A stretch of 64,000 bases of DNA from contig NZ_SOBW01000009.1 of assembly GCF_004364975.1 (NCBI RefSeq), positions 124,001-188,000 on the forward strand, read 5' to 3'. Below the pieces are notes generated by a model. It made no database searches. It was not told the origin of the DNA and saw only the letters and a program-made list of their open reading frames with translations. The stretch is from Gelidibacter sediminis (GTDB lineage: Bacteria > Bacteroidota > Bacteroidia > Flavobacteriales > Flavobacteriaceae). Shown piece after piece: positions 1 through 9,431 of this stretch; the first letter of the stretch is position 1; each line of letters opens with the position of its first letter. The position numbers and the translations under genes were made by a program.

Positions 1-6
1 CTTAGT

Positions 7-39
7 GTTTGTTATGTAATTCTTTATGTAGTAACAAAC
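7..39. repeat. 8-bp perfect inverted repeat upstream of the sulfate operon
   Basis: GTTTGTTA at 7-14 is the exact reverse complement of TAACAAAC at 32-39, with a 17-base spacer. No T-run follows, so it looks more like a protein-binding site than an intrinsic terminator. It lies about 100 bases before the first gene of the DUF2061-cysCDN group. It could equally belong to a gene beyond the window edge. Confidence 0.4.
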
Positions 40-143
40 GAGCCATATAAAATGTAGTGAACTTTAGCATAAGGGTGTTCATCATTTATTTTAAACCAAA
101 AAGCCTTCTCGTTGCTAACATTGAGGAGTGTAAAAAGAAATTA

Positions 144-590
144 ATGCAATGGGAAATATTGAAAATTAGCAAACGGCATTTTGCCAAAACCATTTCATAT
201 AGAATATTAGGGACCTTAGATACACTTTTGTTATCCTGGTTTATTTCAAGCGATATTACTGTTGGAATTAAAATAGGTGTTTTGGAGCTTGTTACAAAAA
301 TGATATTATACTATTTTCATGAACTTTTATGGTTTAGATCAACAATAATATCCTCTAATCGGCGCCATATATTAAAAACACTAGCTTGGCGTGGCATTGG
401 CACATTGGATACGTTTATACTGGGATGGATAATCACCGGAGATCCGTTAATAGGTCTAAAAGTTGGAGGTGCAGAACTAATTACTAAAATGGTGCTTTAT
501 TTTCTGCATGAAAAATTATGGTATCGAATTGATTATGGTTTGGATGACAATATGCGAAGATCGAGAAGAATAAAGTTAAAACGCACTTAG
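144..590 (+). CDS. DUF2061 tandem-repeat membrane protein
   Basis: A 148-residue protein made of two similar halves. Each half runs from a K/R-T-x-SYR/AWR stretch (ISYRILGTLDT, then LAWRGIGTLDT) through a hydrophobic segment to a conserved Y-F-x-HE-x-LW-x-R end. This is the DUF2061 family (predicted integral membrane protein), here in a duplicated form. I chose the ATG at 144 because residues upstream of it in the frame do not resemble the family and the DUF2061 pattern begins immediately after it. It ends 4 bases before cysC. DUF2061 genes are often found with sulfate-activation genes, so an accessory role in sulfate uptake or assimilation is an inference; the biochemical function is unknown. 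Confidence 0.8.
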   Translation: MQWEILKISKRHFAKTISYRILGTLDTLLLSWFISSDITVGIKIGVLELVTKMILYYFHELLWFRSTIISSNRRHILKTLAWRGIGTLDTFILGWIITGDPLIGLKVGGAELITKMVLYFLHEKLWYRIDYGLDDNMRRSRRIKLKRT

Positions 591-594
591 AAAC

Positions 595-1194
595 ATGAGT
601 CTTAATTTATACGATTATAATTATAAAATTACGAGAGCTGATCGTGAAAAGCTTCATGGACATGAAGGGTTTTTGATTTGGTTTACCGGATTGTCAGGTT
701 CTGGGAAATCTACTTTGGCAAATGCCGTGGAAACCCAACTACATAAAATGAACATTTCTACCTTTACTTTAGACGGCGACAATGTTAGACAAGGTATAAA
801 TAAAGATTTGGGCTTTTCACCTCAAGACAGATCTGAGAATATAAGACGAATTGGAGAAATTGCCAAGTTAATGGTAGATGCAGGTGTGGTTACCTTAGCG
901 GCGTTTATTTCACCTTATATAAAAGATCGCCACGCCATTAAAACAGTTGTAGGCAATGGTAAAGTTATTGAAGTTTATGTGAATACTTCTTTGGAAGAAT
1001 GTGAACGACGGGATGTGAAAGGCTTATACAAAAAGGCTCGCGAAGGAAAAATTAAAGAAATGACCGGCATTTCTTCCCCTTATGAAGCACCAATAAGTCC
1101 AGATCTTGAAATCGTCACAGATCATCAATCTGTAGAAACATCTGTTGCATTAATTCTAGAATTTATCATCCAAAAATTAAAGAAGGGAATATGA
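595..1194 (+). CDS. cysC: adenylyl-sulfate kinase (APS kinase)
   Basis: Phosphorylates adenosine 5'-phosphosulfate (APS) with ATP to make PAPS, the sulfate donor for reduction or sulfotransferases. The 199-residue length is typical of a stand-alone CysC. The Walker A loop GLSGSGKST is at residues 32-40, followed by the family's DGDN motif (about 60-63), a GFSPQDR stretch and the FISPY segment near residue 100. It follows the DUF2061 gene by 4 bases and its stop overlaps the cysD start (ATGA), so the genes are co-transcribed and probably translationally coupled. CysC is not fused to CysN here. Confidence 0.96.
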   Translation: MSLNLYDYNYKITRADREKLHGHEGFLIWFTGLSGSGKSTLANAVETQLHKMNISTFTLDGDNVRQGINKDLGFSPQDRSENIRRIGEIAKLMVDAGVVTLAAFISPYIKDRHAIKTVVGNGKVIEVYVNTSLEECERRDVKGLYKKAREGKIKEMTGISSPYEAPISPDLEIVTDHQSVETSVALILEFIIQKLKKGI

Positions 1195-2096
1195 GTAATT
1201 ATGTTATTAGTCATCTGAAGGAACTGGAATCGGAAGCTATTTACGTTATTCGTGAGGTTGCTGCCCAATTTGAAAATCCAGCCATTTTATTTTCGGGCGG
1301 CAAGGATTCAATTGTGTTAACACATTTAGCTAAAAAGGCATTCTTTCCAGCCAAAATCCCATTTCCTTTAATTCATATTGATACTGGTCATAATTTCCCT
1401 GAAACTATCGCATTTCGTGATGCATTGGTTGAAAATCTAGGGGTGAGGCTCATTGTTGGATTGGTACAGGAAGCTATTGATAAAGGCCGAGTTAGAGAAG
1501 AAAACGGTGCTGATGCCTCGCGCAATTCGCTTCAAATAGTCACCTTGTTAGATACACTCGAAACGTATAAAGTGGATGCTGCCATGGGGGGCGCAAGAAG
1601 AGATGAAGAGAAAGCGAGAGCCAAAGAGCGTTTTTTTTCACATCGTGATGAGTTTGGTCAATGGGATCCTAAAAATCAGCGACCTGAGCTGTGGAATTTG
1701 TTTAATGGACGTCAGAATTATGGTGAGCATTTTAGAGTATTTCCAATTTCTAATTGGACTGAAATGGACGTATGGGAATATATCAAACAAGAGAATATTG
1801 ACTTGCCCTCGCTTTATTTTTCGCACCAACGCGATTGTGTACAAAGAGATGGCGCAATATTAGCCAATTCTGACTATATCAAGTTAAAGGAAAACGAGAA
1901 AGTCATGCCCATGACCGTTCGTTACCGTACATGCGGCGATATGACCATTACAGGAGCTGTAGAATCAACAGCAGATTCTTTAGATAAAATTATCAAAGAA
2001 ATTGCAACCACCCGTACCACTGAACGTGGTGGACGTGCCGATGATAAACGCGCAGTAACCGCTATGGAGGATCGTAAAAAACAAGGATATTTTTGA
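1191..2096 (+). CDS. cysD: sulfate adenylyltransferase subunit 2
   Basis: Small, catalytic subunit of the heterodimeric ATP sulfurylase that makes APS from sulfate and ATP, driven by GTP hydrolysis in CysN. It is an adenine-nucleotide alpha-hydrolase-fold protein of 301 residues. The PP-loop SGGKDS is at residues 35-40, and the CysD signature GGARRDEEKARAKER follows in the middle of the protein. The C-terminal segment with RYRTCGDMT and GRADD is also typical. Its start overlaps the end of cysC by 4 bases and cysN follows 88 bases later. Confidence 0.97.
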   Translation: MSNYVISHLKELESEAIYVIREVAAQFENPAILFSGGKDSIVLTHLAKKAFFPAKIPFPLIHIDTGHNFPETIAFRDALVENLGVRLIVGLVQEAIDKGRVREENGADASRNSLQIVTLLDTLETYKVDAAMGGARRDEEKARAKERFFSHRDEFGQWDPKNQRPELWNLFNGRQNYGEHFRVFPISNWTEMDVWEYIKQENIDLPSLYFSHQRDCVQRDGAILANSDYIKLKENEKVMPMTVRYRTCGDMTITGAVESTADSLDKIIKEIATTRTTERGGRADDKRAVTAMEDRKKQGYF

Positions 2097-2184
2097 ATGA
2101 TGGAGAGATGTGAACTTCCGATTTTTGACGGTAGCATCTATCATAAAATTGGAATACAAATAGAAAATTGAGAATAGAAAACGA

Positions 2185-3441
2185 ATGGAATATCAGGATA
2201 TAGAACTTTTACGATTTACGACGGCAGGAAGTGTTGATGACGGTAAAAGCACCTTGATTGGTCGGTTGTTATATGATAGCAAATCGATTTTTCAAGATCA
2301 ACTTCAAGCTGTAGAAGAATCGAGTAGAAGCAAAGGGTATGATTACGTAGATTTATCCTTACTTACAGATGGTTTAAAATCTGAGCGAGAACAAGGTATA
2401 ACAATTGATGTAGCCTATCGCTATTTTGCTACTCCCAAGCGTAAATTCATTATTGCGGATACCCCGGGTCATATTCAATATACTCGCAATATGGTAACAG
2501 GAGCCTCTACGGCCAACTTGGCTATAATTTTAATAGATGCCCGAAAAGGGATGATGGAGCAAACTCATCGTCACGCCTTTATCGCATCCTTGCTACGGAT
2601 TCCACATGCAATAGTGTGTATTAATAAAATGGATTTGGTGGATTATAGCGAGCATATTTATAATGATATCGTGTCAAGTTTTAAAGCGTTTTCATCCAAA
2701 TTAAGTATCAAGGACATTCAATTCATTCCAATTTCTGCGTTACACGGCGACAACGTGGTCAATCGATCCAAGAATATGGACTGGTATGCGGGAAGCACTC
2801 TGATGTATCATTTAGAGAATGTTCATATCTCCAGTGATCTTAATCTGGTCGATTGCCGCTTTGCTATTCAATCAGTCATTAGGCCACATACCTTTGATTA
2901 TCAAGATTATAGAGGTTTTGCAGGACGTATTGATGGGGGTGTGTTTAAGCCTGGAGATAGAGTAAAATCTCTGCCTTCAGGATTTATATCTACAATAAAA
3001 ACGATTGAGCTCAATGGTGAGGAAATATTAGAAGCATTTTCGCCAATGTCTGTAACTATTACATTGGAGGACGACATTGATAACAGTCGAGGAGATATGA
3101 TTGTGCGCGAAAACAATGTGCCAAACATTGGTCAGGATTTGGAAGTTTTAGTTTCTTGGATGAGTACGAAGCCTATTCAAACTCGTACAAAAGTTATCAT
3201 CAAACATACCACTAACGTATGTGTGGCCATAATAAAAGAGCTCAAATACAAAATAGACATCAATACTTTACATCGAATTGAAGGCATTGATCAAGTGGAG
3301 ATGAATGATATTGCGCGAATGTCTATTAGAACCTCAAAACCTATTTTTTATGATTCCTACAAAAGGAACCGCCAAACAGGTAGTGTCATTATTATAGATG
3401 AACAGACTAACGAAACGATTGGCGCAGGAATGATTATTTGA
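2185..3441 (+). CDS. cysN: sulfate adenylyltransferase subunit 1 (GTPase)
   Basis: Regulatory GTPase subunit of ATP sulfurylase, partner of CysD. At 418 residues it carries the elongation-factor-like GTPase domain: G1 loop GSVDDGKST at 15-23, an EQGITIDVAYR switch region, G3 DTPGH and G4 NKMD. Two beta-barrel domains follow. It stops where CysN-only proteins stop, with no C-terminal APS kinase, which fits the separate cysC upstream. It is the last gene of the plus-strand sulfate-activation group; the gap after it holds simple repeats. Sulfate reductase genes are not in this window, so the PAPS could feed either assimilation or sulfation. Confidence 0.96.
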   Translation: MEYQDIELLRFTTAGSVDDGKSTLIGRLLYDSKSIFQDQLQAVEESSRSKGYDYVDLSLLTDGLKSEREQGITIDVAYRYFATPKRKFIIADTPGHIQYTRNMVTGASTANLAIILIDARKGMMEQTHRHAFIASLLRIPHAIVCINKMDLVDYSEHIYNDIVSSFKAFSSKLSIKDIQFIPISALHGDNVVNRSKNMDWYAGSTLMYHLENVHISSDLNLVDCRFAIQSVIRPHTFDYQDYRGFAGRIDGGVFKPGDRVKSLPSGFISTIKTIELNGEEILEAFSPMSVTITLEDDIDNSRGDMIVRENNVPNIGQDLEVLVSWMSTKPIQTRTKVIIKHTTNVCVAIIKELKYKIDINTLHRIEGIDQVEMNDIARMSIRTSKPIFYDSYKRNRQTGSVIIIDEQTNETIGAGMII

Positions 3442-3475
3442 AGTTCAAGTTGAAATTGAACTTGAATTTGAAAAT
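3440..3475. repeat. degenerate hexamer repeat after cysN
   Basis: Six consecutive 6-base units of the form GAAGTT/GAAATT/GAACTT begin in the cysN stop codon and run into the intergenic gap. It is the short relative of the longer hexamer block at 53521-53582. Confidence 0.5.
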
Positions 3476-3563
3476 GATATTGATTGAGAGATTGTTTTTG
3501 TTGATTGATTATAAGCTGTGATAAGAAGTAAGTAGGATTTTTCGGCCTCAAAACGAAATTTCG

Positions 3564-3638
3564 AACTTCTACACTTCTCACTTCTCACTTCTCACTTCTC
3601 ACTTCTCACTTCAAACCTCACACCTCAAACCTCACACC
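3564..3638. repeat. heptamer tandem repeat CACTTCT, then a 14-base repeat
   Basis: Five to six head-to-tail copies of a 7-base unit (CACTTCT) are followed by two copies of a 14-base unit (AAACCTCACACCTC). The block sits at the convergent junction of cysN and lnt and runs into the lnt stop codon at 3632-3634. It shares the 7-base period with the blocks at 5258-5479 and 17706-17835. Confidence 0.7.
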
Positions 3639-5221
3639 ACTCTGCTCCTTCTAAACATCGTAATCAAAAACACAAACAGCGCCACAAATATGGCGATGCG
3701 TGCTATATAATCGCCGGCCCATGTGTAGAAGGTAATTTTCTCGTTGCTAGTTAACGTTCCTGCTAAAGCACCTTGGGTATTATAAGCTAATGACGAGGTG
3801 ATTTCCCCCTTTGCATTTATCAACGCTGAGATGCCCGTATTGGCGCTTCTCACAATATCCCGACGTGTTTCTATCGCTCTTAACCGTGCATAACTTAAAT
3901 GCTGTTTATGGCCTTGTGTTTCGCCCCACCACGCATCGTTGGTGATGATGGCTAAAATTGTAGCGCCATTTCTGACATAACCTGTCACAAATTCGCCGTA
4001 AACCGATTCATAACAGATGATGGGCGCGGCAATAAGGTTCGGCTGGTCTGTCGTAAACACGCTACGCTCTTCTTGGGTGGTTTTCATGGCCAAAGTGCCG
4101 CCCAAATCGATCATAAAATCGCCAATTAATGGTTTTATAATCTCCTGATAGGGTAAAGTCTCCACCCCAACTACCAACTTCGATTTATGATATAATTGTA
4201 CACTATCGCTTTGATTAAGAAGCATGGCAGAATTATAATCGTCATACCAAATGCCGCTCCTGTGATAGTTGGATTGTTTTCGTATTTGTGAAGAGTCGGT
4301 GATAAAATTGATGAATGAGATGCCGGTTAAAAGATTAGCATTAGGATGCTCAGCGAGGTAAACATCCAATTTCCTCTTAAAGTACATGTCTTCCAATTGA
4401 TGAATCTTGACATTGTCAGCAAAAACAGTTTCTGGTGCCACCACAAGATCTGTTTGGTCGGTGATTTTTGTATCCGTCAATTGTAATAACAAGTCTGCAA
4501 TGGCTTCATTGGGGACGTTATATTTTTCAGAATACGGATCGATATTAGGTTGTAAAGCGATAACATTCATTTTTTCGCCTTCAATGGTATAGCTGTGGAA
4601 GATGGCCAATGAAATTAATATTGGTCCTACAATGATGCTGAGTATCAGAATAGCATTGCTTTTAAGTGCTAGAATCGATTGGTCGGTAAGATATTTTATT
4701 ACGGTTTTAAAGATGAGAATGTTAACGACCCAAATCCATAAGCTTCCGCCAAAGGTCCCGGTGTACTCGTACCACTGAATCCAAGTGAAGTATTCTGAAA
4801 AGCCATTCCCTAAATTCAACCATGGCCACGAAAAATCCCATCCTAAATGCAGTTTTTCAAACGCCATCCATAGACACATTAAAAACAATAGGCTAATGTT
4901 GGCAGTGGTACGCTTGGCAATGCTGTGGTAAAACACCATTAGTATGGCCATCAACATAGAGTTGACCAAAATGGCAAAGCTCGCGCCAAATACATCAGCA
5001 TATTGCAGCCAGTTGGTGGTGATGTAATTCCAGATGGCAAACGCTGTATAACTCAATCCGAAAACGGCTAGTTTTTTCCAGCGTAGTTTGGAAGTTCTTA
5101 TGCGGTGCTCGGCCAATAAAAGCGGCACAAACCCTATAAAAAGCAAAAGCGGAAAGCCGTAAGTGGGCCAACCAAAGGCCAAGATGAATCCTGAAAGTAG
5201 CGCTAATAAGAAATTTTTCAT
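3632..5221 (-). CDS. lnt: apolipoprotein N-acyltransferase
   Basis: Transfers the third acyl chain onto the N-terminal cysteine of lipoproteins in the inner membrane, using phospholipid as donor. The 529 residues divide into an N-terminal membrane region (several hydrophobic helices over residues 1-210) and a periplasmic nitrilase-type domain. The expected catalytic triad is visible: Glu264 in VVAPETVF, Lys346 in LYHKSKLV, and Cys403 in IICYESVYGE. A final transmembrane helix lies at about residue 505-523. It fits the large number of predicted lipoproteins in this window. It is transcribed alone on the minus strand, with repeat blocks on both sides. Confidence 0.95.
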   Translation of the reverse strand: MKNFLLALLSGFILAFGWPTYGFPLLLFIGFVPLLLAEHRIRTSKLRWKKLAVFGLSYTAFAIWNYITTNWLQYADVFGASFAILVNSMLMAILMVFYHSIAKRTTANISLLFLMCLWMAFEKLHLGWDFSWPWLNLGNGFSEYFTWIQWYEYTGTFGGSLWIWVVNILIFKTVIKYLTDQSILALKSNAILILSIIVGPILISLAIFHSYTIEGEKMNVIALQPNIDPYSEKYNVPNEAIADLLLQLTDTKITDQTDLVVAPETVFADNVKIHQLEDMYFKRKLDVYLAEHPNANLLTGISFINFITDSSQIRKQSNYHRSGIWYDDYNSAMLLNQSDSVQLYHKSKLVVGVETLPYQEIIKPLIGDFMIDLGGTLAMKTTQEERSVFTTDQPNLIAAPIICYESVYGEFVTGYVRNGATILAIITNDAWWGETQGHKQHLSYARLRAIETRRDIVRSANTGISALINAKGEITSSLAYNTQGALAGTLTSNEKITFYTWAGDYIARIAIFVALFVFLITMFRRSRVV

Positions 5222-5257
5222 TGGGTAAATTTACAAACTAATTGGTTAGGATGGAAT

Positions 5258-5479
5258 ATGGAACAGCGAATACAGAACAGAGAATATAGAACAAAGAATA
5301 TAGAACAGAGAATTAAGATACAAGTATTAAGAATTAAGAACAAAGAATTAGGAATCAAGAACCAAGAACCAAGAATCAAAAACCATGAACCAAGAAGTAA
5401 GAACCAAGAACCAAGAACCAAGAACCATGAACCAAGAAGTAAGAACCAAGAACCAAGAACCAAGAACCAAGATACATAA
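5258..5479. repeat. intergenic heptamer array (AAGAACC-type), about 30 units
   Basis: The gap between lnt and the PorV-like gene is almost entirely a run of 7-base units. It starts as AGAATAT/AGAACAG, drifts through AAGAATT and AAGAACA, and ends as AAGAACC with ATGAACC and AAGAAGT variants. The phase of 7 is kept for more than 200 bases although the units vary. Within it a longer higher-order unit recurs (the ATGAACC-AAGAAGT-AAGAACC block appears twice). The open frames through it on both strands are repeat artefacts, not genes. Confidence 0.85.
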
Positions 5480-5493
5480 AACCTGAAACTAAA

Positions 5494-6564
5494 TTATCTA
5501 AACACGCTGAAATCTAATTTTAATGAAAACACGTTGGAGTAGAGGGCTGCGCTTTGGTCGCCAATATCCGTAAACGCATAGTCTATTTGAATGCCTCTAT
5601 ATTTAAAACCCACTCCAAAATTGGGTTGAAAAGTTAAATCTTCAGAATTGTCAAGTTGGAGCTCATTTTGAAAATTGCCAACTCCTGCTCTTAAAAACAC
5701 TAATTCTGTATAGCCAAATTCAAAGCCCAATGCAGGTGTGATGCTTGCAAACGAACTGGAAATGATATCGTTATTTTGCTCAAAACGCACATTTAAATCG
5801 AGTGCGGTTTCTAATGTGTAATCATAGTGAAATACAAATTTCTTAGACATGCCTAGCTGTAATTTCGGAATGGTCAATTCCGTAGTTTCGGGAACGGTCT
5901 GATTTTGACCTTCCACAGCATCCTCAATAGTGGCAAGTTTTTCTTTATTAAACGACCAGGCATTGAAAGTCGTGGTGATGTCTCTCGCCATCAATCCAAA
6001 TTTCCAGTCGTTTTGTGATTGGAATTGTATGCCTAAATCAAGTCCAAATCCCCAAGAAGACGCAAAATCGCCAATAAGTCGTCGGATCACTTTTGCATTG
6101 ACCCCATAACTAAAACCGTCTATAGGCATTTTACGGGCGTAGGAAAATGTTAAGCCATAATCGGCAGTAGAAAACAAACTGATCCGATCGTAATTGATAT
6201 TGCCTTGATCATCAATTAATTGTGTCGTGTCTAAAATATCATCCACACCAAATCTGATCAACGAGATACCCACCGCACTTCTATCATCCAAAGGCATGGC
6301 AAAAGCCATATAATTATAATTGGCAATATTGGCAAAATAGCTAGAGTGCATTAGGGCTATCTGGTTATCTTCCAGTTCTGTTAAACCTGCGGGGTTCCAA
6401 TACCCAGAATTGACATCAGCCGATTGCGATACCACTGCATTACTCATGCCCAAAGCGGCAGCATCTACGCCAATATTCATAAATTCATTGGAATATTTAC
6501 GGGCCGTCTGTCCATAAATCAATGTTGCCATGAGGAAAAATGCTAGGAAAGCAAGCGTTTTCAA
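5494..6564 (-). CDS. PorV/PorQ-family outer-membrane protein
   Basis: A 356-residue secreted beta-barrel protein. Residues 1-18 form a signal peptide ending ...LIYGQ, followed by the family hallmark in which the text moves from MNIGVDAAALGMSNA to GYWNPAGLTEL; this is the PorV/PorQ (UPF0164) pattern. Regular amphipathic strands follow to the end, which closes in an aromatic residue as expected for a BAM substrate. PorV-family proteins are components or shuttles of the type IX secretion system; whether this paralogue is PorQ, PorV or another member cannot be told by eye. The start is a TTG at 6564 that gives the complete signal peptide. Confidence 0.8.
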   Translation of the reverse strand: MKTLAFLAFFLMATLIYGQTARKYSNEFMNIGVDAAALGMSNAVVSQSADVNSGYWNPAGLTELEDNQIALMHSSYFANIANYNYMAFAMPLDDRSAVGISLIRFGVDDILDTTQLIDDQGNINYDRISLFSTADYGLTFSYARKMPIDGFSYGVNAKVIRRLIGDFASSWGFGLDLGIQFQSQNDWKFGLMARDITTTFNAWSFNKEKLATIEDAVEGQNQTVPETTELTIPKLQLGMSKKFVFHYDYTLETALDLNVRFEQNNDIISSSFASITPALGFEFGYTELVFLRAGVGNFQNELQLDNSEDLTFQPNFGVGFKYRGIQIDYAFTDIGDQSAALYSNVFSLKLDFSVFR

Positions 6565-6770
6565 TACTTAAAGTTTTTACAAAGATGCATAATATTTTTA
6601 TTCTAAATACCTTGAGGGGGTATCTGTTGTTGCGATAGTGTTAGTAACAACAAATATTCAACCTTAATAGGAATGGATAGAACCAAATATTTGATTATTA
6701 AGGACCTCAAATATGCCAAATAAGCATTTTCTTATAAAAATAGTTTGTTATTTTTACACAAACTTATACC

Positions 6771-7532
6771 ATGGCTCTAAAAAGACATCTTCCAAATATT
6801 ATCACGCTCCTGAATTTATTTAGTGGTAGCATTGCGGTACTATTTGCCGTTCAAAATAATTTTATTGCAGCTGCCTTATTTGTATTCTTAGGCATCTTTT
6901 TTGACTTTTTCGATGGACTGGTGGCCAGAAAACTTAATGTTCAAAGTCCACTAGGTCTGCAGTTAGATTCCTTGGCTGATATGGTAACTAGCGGATTGGT
7001 ACCTGGTATTGTCATGTTTAAGTTACTCACCTTGGCCACTGATAGCCATACCTACACGTTTGGTGATGAGTGGGGTAGCGCGATGCATTGGATTTCAATT
7101 AAATTTTCTCCAATAGCCCTAGTCGGACTCTTTATTACCTTAGCCTCAGCTTACCGATTGGCTAAATTCAATCTGGATGAAGACCAGCAGACTTCATTTA
7201 CAGGGCTACCAACACCTGCCAACGCCTTGCTGATAATGTCATTACCATTAATTATGGAATTCCAAAATAGTAACGCCATCAATACCGTTATTCTAAATCC
7301 TTGGTTTTTGGTAGCCATGACCTTTTTGAGTTGCTATTTGTTAAATGCTAACATTAATCTCTTTGCCTTGAAATTTAAAGATTGGAGTTTTAAAAGCAAT
7401 GCCGTTCGCTATATTTTCATCATTTTAAGTGCAATTTTTATCATACTGTTCAAATTTGTTGCGATACCGATCATTATCGTTTTTTACGTCTTATTATCTT
7501 TGTTTTCTAAAACCTTAACAAGGCAAGCTTAA
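6771..7532 (+). CDS. pssA: CDP-diacylglycerol-serine O-phosphatidyltransferase
   Basis: Makes phosphatidylserine from CDP-diacylglycerol and serine, the first step to phosphatidylethanolamine. The CDP-alcohol phosphotransferase motif is complete: D45, D48-G49, A52-R53, G62, D66, D70 with the exact family spacing. The protein is 253 residues with about six to eight hydrophobic segments and begins with the usual K-R-x-LPNIIT-LLNLF segment of bacterial type II PssA. It is followed by a DUF808 gene after 28 bases. Confidence 0.93.
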   Translation: MALKRHLPNIITLLNLFSGSIAVLFAVQNNFIAAALFVFLGIFFDFFDGLVARKLNVQSPLGLQLDSLADMVTSGLVPGIVMFKLLTLATDSHTYTFGDEWGSAMHWISIKFSPIALVGLFITLASAYRLAKFNLDEDQQTSFTGLPTPANALLIMSLPLIMEFQNSNAINTVILNPWFLVAMTFLSCYLLNANINLFALKFKDWSFKSNAVRYIFIILSAIFIILFKFVAIPIIIVFYVLLSLFSKTLTRQA

Positions 7533-7560
7533 AACAAACTTATAATACTACTATAACGCT

Positions 7561-8436
7561 ATGGCTTCAGGATTTTTTGCATTATTGGATGATATTGGTG
7601 TCCTTATGGACGATGTAGCCGCTATGGCTAAGATTTCTACTAAAAAGACTGCGGGAATTTTAGGTGATGATTTGGCTGTTAATGCCGAAAAAGCTTCCGG
7701 ATTTGTTGCCTCACGAGAAATACCTGTGCTCTGGGCCATTACAAAGGGATCCTTTATTAATAAGCTCATTATTTTACCTGTGGCTTTCTTACTCAGTGCC
7801 TTTTTGCCTGTAGCAGTAACAGTCATCTTGATCTTAGGAGGTATTTACCTGGCTTATGAGGGCGCAGAAAAGTTGTATGAATATTTGGTGCCACATCAGC
7901 ATGGCGTTGAAACGGTGCAAACGGTAGGTCTGTCTGAAGCCGATATCCTTGAAATAGAAAAATCCAAAATCAAGTCGGCTATTGTTACAGATTTTATCTT
8001 ATCTGTAGAAATTGTAATTATTGCATTGGGCAGTGTTGTTGGTCAATCGCTGATCGTTCAAATTTTAGTGGTGAGTATTGTGGCACTGATTGCAACAGTA
8101 GGTGTTTATGGGATTGTAGCATTAATTGTTAGAATGGACGATTTTGGCTACCGATTGATCCACTTAAATGATAAGGATAAGAGTGTCTCTGATTTCTTTG
8201 GACATTTATTGGTCAATGCGCTGCCTTGGGTCATTAAAAGCCTTGGTGTTATTGGTACGATTGCCTTGCTGCTCGTAGCTGGTGGTATTTTTGCTCATAA
8301 TTTAGAATTTTTACACCACGTTTTAGAGTCGTGGCCGGGTCTACTAAGAGAATTTGTAATTGGACTGGCTGTAGGGTTGGTAGCTTTTTTGATTTTTACT
8401 GGCGTTAAGAAGCTGATTGCGGTTTTTAGGAAGTAG
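7561..8436 (+). CDS. DUF808 family inner-membrane protein (YedI-like)
   Basis: 291 residues, starting with the very characteristic MASGFFALLDDIGVLMDDVAAM of the DUF808/YedI family, then K-x-AGILGDDLAVNAEKASGF. About six hydrophobic helices occur from residue 65 to the end. The function of the family is not established. It lies 28 bases after pssA on the same strand, which suggests co-transcription; a link to phospholipid metabolism is only positional. Confidence 0.88.
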   Translation: MASGFFALLDDIGVLMDDVAAMAKISTKKTAGILGDDLAVNAEKASGFVASREIPVLWAITKGSFINKLIILPVAFLLSAFLPVAVTVILILGGIYLAYEGAEKLYEYLVPHQHGVETVQTVGLSEADILEIEKSKIKSAIVTDFILSVEIVIIALGSVVGQSLIVQILVVSIVALIATVGVYGIVALIVRMDDFGYRLIHLNDKDKSVSDFFGHLLVNALPWVIKSLGVIGTIALLLVAGGIFAHNLEFLHHVLESWPGLLREFVIGLAVGLVAFLIFTGVKKLIAVFRK

Positions 8437-8642
8437 GGAGTGTTGTGCTGGTTTAGAAGGTTTAGATGAGAGTTTAGGGAGTTTAAAAGTTGAGGAGGTT
8501 TAGAGGGATTATAGTTTGCTGATTTACTTACAACAACAGAATGGTATTAACTAGTGTCTAAATTAGTTTAGGAGTTTTAGGTGTGGGTGTGTTGAAAAAT
8601 TCAGCTAATTAAAACTTCGCATGAGTGAGGTAAATTAACGCT

Positions 8643-9383
8643 CTAAAAAAGGATTTTCTTCTTACGCAGCTCGAAATTCTGACCCAAATATACTTTACGG
8701 ACCATCTCATCTTCAGCCAATTCTTCAGGTTTTCCGGCTTTTAAAATATTCCCTTCAAACATCAAATAAGTTCTGTCTGTTATGGCTAAGGTTTCTTGTA
8801 CATTATGATCAGTAATAAGAATACCAATATTCTTTTTGGTCAGTTGCGCAACAATACGCTGAATATCCTCAACCGCCACAGGGTCTACACCTGCAAACGG
8901 CTCATCCAATAAAATAAAGTTAGGGTTTGTGGCTAGTGCCCTTGCAATCTCCGTACGACGACGTTCGCCCCCCGATAATAAATCGCCTCTACTTTTTCTG
9001 ATGTGTCCCAATCCAAATTCTTCAATTAACGACTCCATCTTGTCCAGCTGTTCCTTTTTAGAGAGTTTTGTCATTTGAAGCACACTCAAAATATTATCCT
9101 CAATACTCAACTTTCTAAATACAGAAGCTTCTTGCGCTAAATAACCAATGCCATGTTGTGCGCGTTTGTACATTGGGAATTTAGTAATTTCCTGATTGTC
9201 TAAATGAATTTTTCCACCGTTAGGTTTAATTAAGCCTACAATCATATAAAATGAGGTGGTTTTTCCAGCACCGTTAGGGCCTAACAAGCCTACAATCTCT
9301 CCTTGATTGACTTCTAAAGAGACATTTTTTACAACTTGGCGCCCACCGTAGGACTTCATTAAATTGGTTGCACTTAACTTCAT
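8643..9383 (-). CDS. lptB: LPS export ABC transporter ATP-binding protein
   Basis: Cytoplasmic ATPase of the LptBFGC complex that extracts lipopolysaccharide from the inner membrane. It is 246 residues long, with Walker [10 protein letters not shown] at 35-43, the Q-loop region [12 protein letters not shown], signature LLSGGERRR, Walker [14 protein letters not shown], and the LptB-typical H-loop TDHNVQETL. It ends the minus-strand group kdsD-tatC-AhpD-like-lptB. An LptF/LptG-type permease is encoded at 53635. Confidence 0.95.
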   Translation of the reverse strand: MKLSATNLMKSYGGRQVVKNVSLEVNQGEIVGLLGPNGAGKTTSFYMIVGLIKPNGGKIHLDNQEITKFPMYKRAQHGIGYLAQEASVFRKLSIEDNILSVLQMTKLSKKEQLDKMESLIEEFGLGHIRKSRGDLLSGGERRRTEIARALATNPNFILLDEPFAGVDPVAVEDIQRIVAQLTKKNIGILITDHNVQETLAITDRTYLMFEGNILKAGKPEELAEDEMVRKVYLGQNFELRKKKILF

Positions 9384-9431
9384 CTGATGTATTTATTGAA
9401 CAAACTTACAATTTTTATTTTTTAGAAGATG

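Noticed and set aside
1576-1863. A 95-codon frame inside cysD
   Set aside because: It lies in another frame of a clearly conserved enzyme, with no independent support.
2097-2171. A 24-codon frame starting just after the cysD stop
   Set aside because: Too short, with no recognisable pattern; it would merely fill the gap before cysN.
5218-5479. Open frames on both strands through the AAGAACC array
   Set aside because: They encode only repetitive K-N-Q-E-P-R or L-G-S-W-F-L patterns produced by the 7-base repeat, and neither has a sensible start context.
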